Shown here: positions 57,201 through 64,000 of the stretch, piece after piece | How positions within the stretch are numbered: the first letter of the stretch is position 1 | Layout: each line of letters opens with the position of its first letter | DNA from: Cyclaneusma minus | Lineage: Eukaryota > Ascomycota > Leotiomycetes > Marthamycetales > Marthamycetaceae | DNA: 64,000 nucleotides | Direction of reading: 5' to 3' | NCBI GenBank assembly: GCA_037179335.1 | Contig: JAKZHN010000013.1 | Location: 992,001 to 1,056,000 of the forward strand | Program-made: the position numbers and the translations under genes | Notes under the pieces: model-generated | What the model saw: the letters and a program-made list of their open reading frames with translations, nothing else | The model's database searches: none | Told to the model about the DNA's origin: nothing

Positions 57201-59164
57201 AGACTAATCATGGCAAAAGCTCTGGGTCGTCGTGATTCCAAAAAGGCAGGAATCTTGATAACTTCTCGGAGGATCGAGATAACCTGGTCGCTGATGTTTG
57301 ACACTTGCAGTTGCGATGGCTGTCCCAAGTCACAAGTAGAGCATCTCTGAGTGGTCATCACTCCTTTGGGATCGCGACCCACGCTCAATGCTCCTGCGCT
57401 TGCACATGCCATATACCCCAGATACCTCATGGCCCGACATTGATCGGGTTCGGATAGCTGCGGAAAGCAGGAACTACTTGAAGTCAGAAAGTGTAGAATG
57501 GATTGGGGCTGTACCACTCACGAAACCAACTGGCTCAGGCCTTCCAGATCTTCGGCACCTTGAGCTCCCAGAAGGCTGTATGTTACGTTGATGATGTCTA
57601 TCAACAGCTTATTTTCTGGGCTCGAGATCTTACGGCGCTTGTTCGGTCTCGACTGTTCATCCGAAGAATTAGTTCTACCACGAGAGATGCTAAGTCCTTT
57701 CAACCTGCTCTCAAGCTCTGCGTGTTCAAACCCATCTTCAGGCTGTTTGAAATCACTCTGAGAGCACGAATCACGCAAAACAAGAATGCATTTCTATCGA
57801 TCACGTAAGCCAGCATACAATTGTGGAAGATGATGGTGCCTACCTGCAAGTCCCGGGGAACAGAGGATGGATTATCATCATCCCCGGGCAGAAGCGCCAG
57901 AAGCAACGGCAAAAGTCGGCTCTGTATCGTTTGGCAGATCGAAGCATGCTGTCTTACAATTTCAGCGAGCCTGAGAAGACTACTACACAACGACAAAAGG
58001 AGGCTATCGGACATAGTGTTGAAGGAATCCAAAGCCTCAACCGTATCAATGGTCAGCTCTGCCAATACGAGATAGCCCTTGTCGAGAACCGTTTGGGGAA
58101 GGACCATCTTGATTGACAGTAGCGAAACGGCCATAGAGAGACTGTCCGAAAATACATCTGAGCTTCCGGATAGGCGTCTGAGAACGTAGTCGGATCTGTA
58201 GTCGATGTCCTGAAGCAGGATCAAGCTGTCGAAAACCGAGGACACATAATCTTGAAAAGCAGGAGTAGGACTGTATGCGCGTGCAGCTCTTTCCGTTATG
58301 CCACAAAGCAGACACAGGAGACCATGCGCATGGGCAAGCGCTGAGACAACGTCACGCAGATGGTAGTGACAGGATTCGGGCAGAGCAGAGTCGCCCGTCG
58401 TAGCATTACCGGGACCAGGATGGGAGAATTCCTGGACTGTTGCCGGAGGCAAAGCGATATTCACCTTGGAAGTGTCGGAGAGGGTGTGCAGGTTCAGCGA
58501 TTCCATATGGGTCAAAGTGTCTAAAGACATAAGCAACTTTATTGACAGAGAATGGATCATACTCACAATCACAACACTCCCATAGATAGCGGAATATGAC
58601 CATCTTGAGATTCCAGAGCTCAGTGGAACTCGACACGACATCAATGACGGCATAGAAGAAAGCATTGATCTTCTCTTGCACATCCTCGAAGCCTTTTCTG
58701 CCCACTAGAACCAGTATCTTTGGGAACAGCCAAAGCCACAGAGGCTGCTGTTGATAGCCAGCCGGGCCGTCATTTTCGGCTTCGGGTTTCTTCACGAGCA
58801 CTTCCGGGACTTCTTCCACGATGGCACGTAGAAAAGCAAGTGGATCTGGGACCAGCAAAGACAGCTGCTTGTGCTGCTGGTCCGACGTAAACGGATTGTC
58901 CTTGGTAGCGGCTTTGAGAAACTCGTTGGCTATCAAGTGGATGCATTTGTGATAGGTGATGATCTTGGTCTCAAGGGGGCCATCTTCAAGATCTTGAGCA
59001 CCATCCTCCGTCTGGCTAACATCATCAAGCAACTGTTGAAAGCCGTGGCGGTTTTCTCGCGCAGAACCTCTGTCGACGGCAGCGGCATTGTGGAGGAGCT
59101 GAGCAGCGAGAGTGGATGGAGGGACATCCGAAGGTCCTTTGGCCTGGCCAACAGTCGGTGCCAT
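51228..59164 (-). CDS. MEC1: ATR/MEC1-type checkpoint kinase
   Basis: The PI3-kinase-like Ser/Thr kinase that senses single-stranded DNA and stalled forks in the nucleus (MEC1 in yeast, UvsB in Aspergillus). Twelve exons (59164-58567, 58520-57844, 57793-57522, 57473-57081, 57029-56877, 56829-56733, 56670-56197, 56140-55901, 55850-54615, 54559-54070, 54018-53541, 53490-51228) join in frame to 2456 residues, the usual length. The N-terminal two thirds are HEAT-like helices, including the UME region, followed by the FAT domain. The kinase domain begins near residue 2080 and has GLGDRHGENILLEEG with catalytic Asp near 2297 and HVDFNCLFDKG with the metal-binding DFN. The FATC tail ends NLAAMYIGWCAFF. 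All key residues are present. Its partner ATRIP/DDC2 is not in the window. Confidence 0.95.
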
Positions 59165-59810
59165 GGTAGACGGATGTGGATGTTGGTCCAGAGATCATTC
59201 CATGCTGTGGTTGATGTTCAATGATTTTAAATGAGACCTTCGCTATCGCAGTTAGGCTTTTGAGGATTGGGGGGAATCAAGTCCGAGCCTGAAAAGTCAA
59301 CGAGGTCACATGTTCCAGGGCGAGCTCCACGGGTCCCCCAGAAATCCAGGCTGCCGCAGAGCGTACCTAAACACAGCGGTAGAATTGAATGCGGGCAGCA
59401 GACCCAGAGTGGAGCTTAAACAACTGCTGGACGTAGTGTAGAATCAAAGCTGGCGATGTTGACTGGAACCGAGACCACTTAGCACTTTGCAAATGCGGCC
59501 GGTGAATGCAATTGAGAGATTGCAGGTTGCATGGAAAACAGAGTGGGGAGGGAAAAAGAGAGGAGATGGCGGAAAGAAGATCAACAGACGGAGAACGCGA
59601 CGGAGCCCAAGTTCGTTATCGCGTACTCACGTGCCCGCAATCAAGGTTTCGGACAGAGCCGGGCCGAAGGAGACCGAGAGTCCGCCGAGTTGCATCTTGG
59701 AGAATCGAGCCGGCTGTCGGTCACTTCATCATCTTTGCGACAGCACATCCCCTTTGAAGTGTTTTCTTGGACACGAACTTGTCAGCAAGTCTGACTCATC
59801 CTCTTCCGCA
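59165..59810. promoter_or_regulatory. Divergent promoter region of the ATR and COX16 genes
   Basis: 646 bases between opposite start codons. A plus-strand frame opens at 59487 upstream of and in frame with COX16, but it shows no family similarity and is taken as 5' UTR. Confidence 0.5.
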
Positions 59811-60223
59811 ATGGCCGTCTTCCCTTCTCGCAAGTTTCGGCCGTCCAGCGAGACCAGCACTCTTGCTGCCCGCTATCGTTCTGCCCTGGCCAAGCATCCC
59901 TTCGCTCTGTTCGGTCTTCCTTTTATTGCCACCATGGTCGCCGGTTCCTTCTTCCTTACGCCAGCAACTGCCATCAGATACGAGAAGCATGACCGGAAAG
60001 TGAGGCAAATGAGCAAGGAGGAGCAGTTGGGCGTTGGTAAAGGCGGTCGCAAGGTGGATATGAAGGAGGAATACTACGTGTGTTGTGCCCTTGTTGAAGA
60101 AGTTCTAGGTCTCTGCACCTTGCTAACATTATGCCCTTCCAGAGATTGGCAGCTAAAGATCTAGACGATTGGGAACAACGACGAGTCAAACGCTTGCCCG
60201 GAGAGAACGACGGAATCCTATAA
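59811..60223 (+). CDS. COX16: Cytochrome c oxidase assembly protein COX16
   Basis: A 115-residue mitochondrial inner-membrane protein needed to assemble complex IV. Exons are 59811-60077 and 60143-60223; the junction restores KEEYY|RLAAKDLDDWEQRRV, the conserved COX16 C-terminus. One membrane segment is present (FALFGLPFIATMVAGSFFL, about residues 31-50), followed by TAIRYEKHDRKVRQMSKEE. Length and motif order fit the family closely. The ATG at 59811 is preferred over the in-frame upstream ATG because similarity begins there. Confidence 0.93.
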
Positions 60224-60815
60224 ACATATGAAGATCGTACTGCCACGTCAAGTTCTGCCGAGCGGGCAGAGAAGTGTCGAAGTATAGACGCTGCGGAGAA
60301 ATCCATCACTCAGCCCGCAGCTCACTAAAGGTTACCACTATCCAGTCATATGGACTGGGCAATAGGCATAGGAGGGAAGTGGACCGGGCAGGCTGGTGAG
60401 ATGTCGAGAGTTGCTCTCAGGGGCTGAAAGTCTCCGAGCTCCCCTGACAGTTTTCGAGCCCGCAAGACCAAACTGGTGACTGGCACCCGAACAGGCTCCC
60501 AGAAAGGCGAGAATAACTGGCCTGACGTATTGAAACTTGAAGTCCTATCAATGGCAGTCCCCCAAATAACTCAAGCAATTCAATCTACATGTATCAAACT
60601 TAGTTCAACTTTCATGTGCCTATTATTCAAGAGACTGGTGTCCGCAGGGAACATAATTTGGTGGTGCTTGTCGGATAGGGATACCGTCACCGCCTTCGGC
60701 AGAATTGGACACCCGTAGTAGCTCTTGAGATACTCCAGAGATCTGAGCAACTGATTCAGCACAACTCGCAAGTCGGGCTCGAAGCATGGTCTGAGTTGTG
60801 CCAGAGTTGTTTGAC
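60224..60815. other. Intergenic region between COX16 and TRS130
   Basis: This holds the 3' UTR of COX16 and the promoter of TRS130. I see no gene or repeat. Confidence 0.55.
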
Positions 60816-63800
60816 ATGGAACAACTATCTTCGAGCTCGAAAGTCACAGGTACGCCGTCGCTCTAAAGAAACAGCCCCGAATCATCCCCGCTGACCTTAG
60901 TAGTCGAATACTTCGACCCCCATGGAGTCTACCAGCTCCTTTCGTCTGGACTGCTGCCGCGCCTCCCTCTGCACAACCTCCACTGGGAGTCGCATTCAGG
61001 TCCACTGCGATCTATCAGCACCTTGCACGTCGACTTCGTCCCGAGCACCGACAACCTCTCTCAGATAAAGAGCCAGGAGTCGGGGAGGAGTGGCAGCGTC
61101 GACGATGGCGTCAAGACTCAACAACTGGGCCAGCCCGCCTCAGATAGGCCAGCTTCTAGCTCGGGCCCTGGGAAGACGGTGAAGGAACGACGCCATCAGA
61201 TCCCTGGTTTGCGACAGACGCCTTACCTCAAAGTGCTCCTCCTGCGGTGCGACGATAACGATACATACAAGTCGCAGGCTCGCAAAGAAGTGCGCGAATG
61301 GATCAAGGAATATACTAATCCGTCCTCGAGTGCTTCAAAGACGAGCGCCCAGGAGAAGCACGATGCATTCGAGTGGCTCATCATTCATGTGGTTATACCG
61401 AACACCGCCGCGGCTACTCAGCCACGGACCAGCGGGAAATCTTCCTCCGAGGACAGTACTGCAGCGTCCCTAGCAGAGAAGTCGGGAATACGCTGGCGTG
61501 GTGGCGGCTCGACGACCATTCTGGAGAAGCTACGTGCCGACTTTAATGGTGCCTCGAAGGGCTCAGTCGATCGAATCGCCCAAGTCCGAATCGGTATCAA
61601 CGATGTCCCCTATGACATACTCCCAAGGGTCGTTCCCGCAATCCCCGGATCGTACACCGAATCGCCTCAAGACAACGAGGCTTCATGGCAAGACCTGATG
61701 AGCAAATTGAAGATGCTTATTCTTTCTTCTTTCGATTCACGTGTCAGTCAGTACGAAGAGGATATCAAGGAAAAAGATTCCCAAAGAACACTTCCTGGTT
61801 GGAACTTCTGCACGTTTTTTGTTCTGAAAGAAGGCCTAGCAAGGGGATTTGAGAATGTGGGTCTAGTGGAAGATGCACTCGTAGGATACGACGAGTTATC
61901 TGTCGGACTTGATGCTATTATTCGAGAGCAGGCTTCTGACACTTCGGCCACCGCACCTGGGGGTTCTTTCTTGCCATATACCGATCGTTTGAAGCGTCAG
62001 GTCGACCAGGCCCTCGCGGGTGCCAGACAGCGAGGGACTTCTGACAATTCGGCCTCTGCCGCCACTTTCCCGCACGATGACCCGGACGAAATTATATTGA
62101 GTTCGTCTCGAAAGCCGTATCGAGAACTGATATTGTCGAATGACGTATCAGTGTTTGATTTTCGGTGCTACATTTTTGCTCGTCAAGTATCACTTTTGCT
62201 CCGGATGGGTAATGCCTGGTCTTCCCGAGAAGAGCTTCTGGCAAAGCTGAAAGAGCAGCGAGAAGCAAGTTTACAAGGTGTTGCAGCACGCCAGCCGCCT
62301 GAGCAGAGCTCAGATGAAGCAGAAGACCTAACAATGTTGGCCGAGATATGCCGTCGGTCCCTGGATTTCATTGCCTCTATATCTCGCATTATGCGTGAAG
62401 ATATTCGAGCTTCTCAGTCAGCGAGGAGGTCGTCAAATGGGGGACCCGGATCAGCCAACTCATCCAATGACACACCATACGATCCACTGCTGGAGCAAGT
62501 TATTGACAACGTCGTTTCCTCGTTCACATTTTCAGTAGCACAGCAGATATTAGCCCAGACTTCGACGAAATCACTACCAATACCGCCATCTACGCTTAGC
62601 CCCGTGAGCGGCACTTTCCCTCCCGGTGGGCACGAGCCTAAAGCCGCTATTCCGGAGCCCAAGACAATGATGCATCCAGCTCGAACCACTTCCTTGTCTC
62701 TCCACCCACCAGTAACCAGCCCAGGACTCTTTCCTGGGGGTAGAAGTACGAGCATGCCAGGTCCAAACAATGGACCGAATGCTCCGTCGCCGTACCTGAA
62801 AAATGGTTTAGAGAGTTTGGCATCTCACAGAGCCCATCTTTACATCTTGTCGAGAAGCGTTTTAGAGCATTTGGGTGATGTTAGGGATTGGACTGTGGGC
62901 TGGAGGCAAGTCCTGACCACTAACATGAAACCAGAAGCAGTGCTTGAAGATGTCAACCTGGGAGATGGAGAGGCCGGAAAGGATTCGTCTGCTCCACCGA
63001 GCACACCTCCTTTCCTGAATGGCATCGATAACCAGCTTCTCCGCGCAGCCTTGGCAAGCCTAGATGATTTCTATCGTCTCTACGAAACCTTGACGGATAA
63101 ATCTCTCCGACATTCCACTGTTGCTGATCGGACGCAGTCCATGCAAACAAACATGGCCGAACTCGCAGTCCTCAAGTTTTACTTGCGTGATTATGCAGCA
63201 GCGGCGTCGTATTTCTACCGGATGACTCCTTTCTATGGGGAAGAAGGCTGGAGCCAGATCGAAATCAATATGCTAGTAATGTATGTCAAATGCCTTAAGG
63301 AACTCCAACGCAATGATGAGTATGTTCGCGTTACAGTCAAACTTCTGGCCAAAGGCGCCGCCAGAGAGAAAGAGAAGATCATTCGGAAAGCCGGTTTCAG
63401 AAAGTCCCAGATGACTAGTTTTGCGAACGAAGAAGTCGATCTGAAAGGCCATCTTTCCGATTTGATGTCCACTATAAAGGTACTGGAGCATGAAGTTTCA
63501 GTGAACATGACGAGCTTCTTCTCAAATATCGAAGTTGAGGCAACGCCTCGATACCACGACAGCCAAGATACGGTTGCTTTGCAACTTCAACTTCGGTACT
63601 TGCTTGAAGATGCTCTACACATCGACCGAGTAAGGGTTCGGATTGCGGCGATCGGTCCTTCTGCAGCCAAGGATATCTGGCTCGAGTCAAGAGAACCCCT
63701 TGACTTGACTCGGGGTATCGTGAGATTTCAAGTCGAGAGTAATGTAAGTAATATGCATTCAATGTCTAGACGAGTACTAATCAAGACAGGCTATAATTCC

Positions 63801-64000
63801 GGGCACTTATGTTGTCGACCAAGTATTGCTTCAGGCAGACAAACTGGTTCTGAAATACGAATATGACGAAGAGGAGACTGATCGCTCAAGCTCGGATGCG
63901 TTCCTCAAGTGCCCCAAGCTTCTGATTTACCAACGACCTGAAGCTTTAGACATCAAGCTCTTTGCGTCAAGATACATGCATCTCGACAAAAACAGATCCC
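60816..64000 (+). CDS. TRS130: TRAPP II complex subunit TRS130 (TRAPPC10), 3' truncated
   Basis: A large subunit of the TRAPP II vesicle-tethering complex at the trans-Golgi, which helps activate Rab11/Ypt31-type GTPases. Exons 60816-60849, 60901-63743 and 63790 onward; the gene leaves the window open. The tiny first exon gives MEQLSSSSKVT, and the join restores KVTVVEYFDPHGVYQLL. Family blocks follow: LPRLPLHNLHWESHSGPLRS, HQIPGLRQTPYLKVLLLRCD, WNFCTFFVLKEGLARGFENV, YLRDYAAAASYFYRMTPFYG and FRKSQMTSFANEEVDLKGHL. Two disordered inserts, near residues 60-90 and 520-620, are Ser/Pro-rich. About 1030 residues are visible of an expected 1300-1500. Confidence 0.92.

Noticed and set aside
59487..59810. 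Upstream in-frame extension of COX16
   Set aside because: It has no similarity to COX16 proteins, which begin at the ATG at 59811, and would move the presequence inward.
1..64000. A CRISPR array, prokaryotic-type defence island, secondary-metabolite cluster or viral insertion
   Set aside because: None of the required genes or repeat structures is visible. The gene content is ordinary fungal housekeeping plus repeats.

Overview
The window is chromosomal DNA of a filamentous ascomycete (Pezizomycotina, probably Leotiomycetes; the class is an inference from overall gene style, not from a marker search). Genes are split by short GT-AG introns, mostly 46-121 nt, often with a CTAAC-like branch site. 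Genes lie on both strands without operons, and the recognisable proteins are fungal housekeeping proteins. No rRNA, intact tRNA, CRISPR array or bacterial or viral gene set is visible. Exon joins were worked out by hand from splice signals and reading-frame continuity.

Layout. 1-6.6 kb: the 3' end of an Hsp110-type chaperone, an AVL9-family gene and a Ure2-like glutathione transferase. 7.6-9.2 kb: a secreted endopolygalacturonase. 9.9-13 kb: an accessory patch holding a 611-bp miniature LTR element with an intact 5-bp target duplication, next to a truncated alternative NADH dehydrogenase. 13.1-16.1 kb: glycogen phosphorylase. 17.3-20.6 kb: a long decayed gene of unknown family, with frameshifts, a stop and an 81-bp hairpin transposon insertion. 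21.3-29.4 kb: two low-complexity hypothetical proteins flanking a KRE6/SKN1-type beta-glucan synthesis protein. 30.3-34.8 kb: a divergent pair, an IRC3-like mitochondrial helicase and an RRN5-like Pol I factor. 36.8-44.2 kb: a KH-domain RNA-binding protein and a large disordered hypothetical protein. 45-50.7 kb: SDT1-type 5'-nucleotidase, MED21, RRG7, a small Cys-rich ORF and a multi-pass membrane protein. 51.2-59.2 kb: a 12-exon ATR/MEC1 checkpoint kinase. 59.8-64 kb: COX16 and the 5' part of TRS130, which runs off the end.

The genes do not form one pathway. They cover protein folding, secretion (AVL9, TRS130), wall and carbohydrate metabolism (KRE6, glycogen phosphorylase, polygalacturonase), mitochondrial upkeep (IRC3, RRG7, COX16), transcription (RRN5, MED21) and DNA damage signalling (ATR). 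I see no secondary-metabolite cluster or defence island. The most novel content is repetitive: the miniature LTR element, the hairpin element inside the dead gene, a dispersed repeat in two copies (35.1 and 48.4 kb), and 19-bp minisatellites of similar sequence at 1.4 and 50.3 kb.
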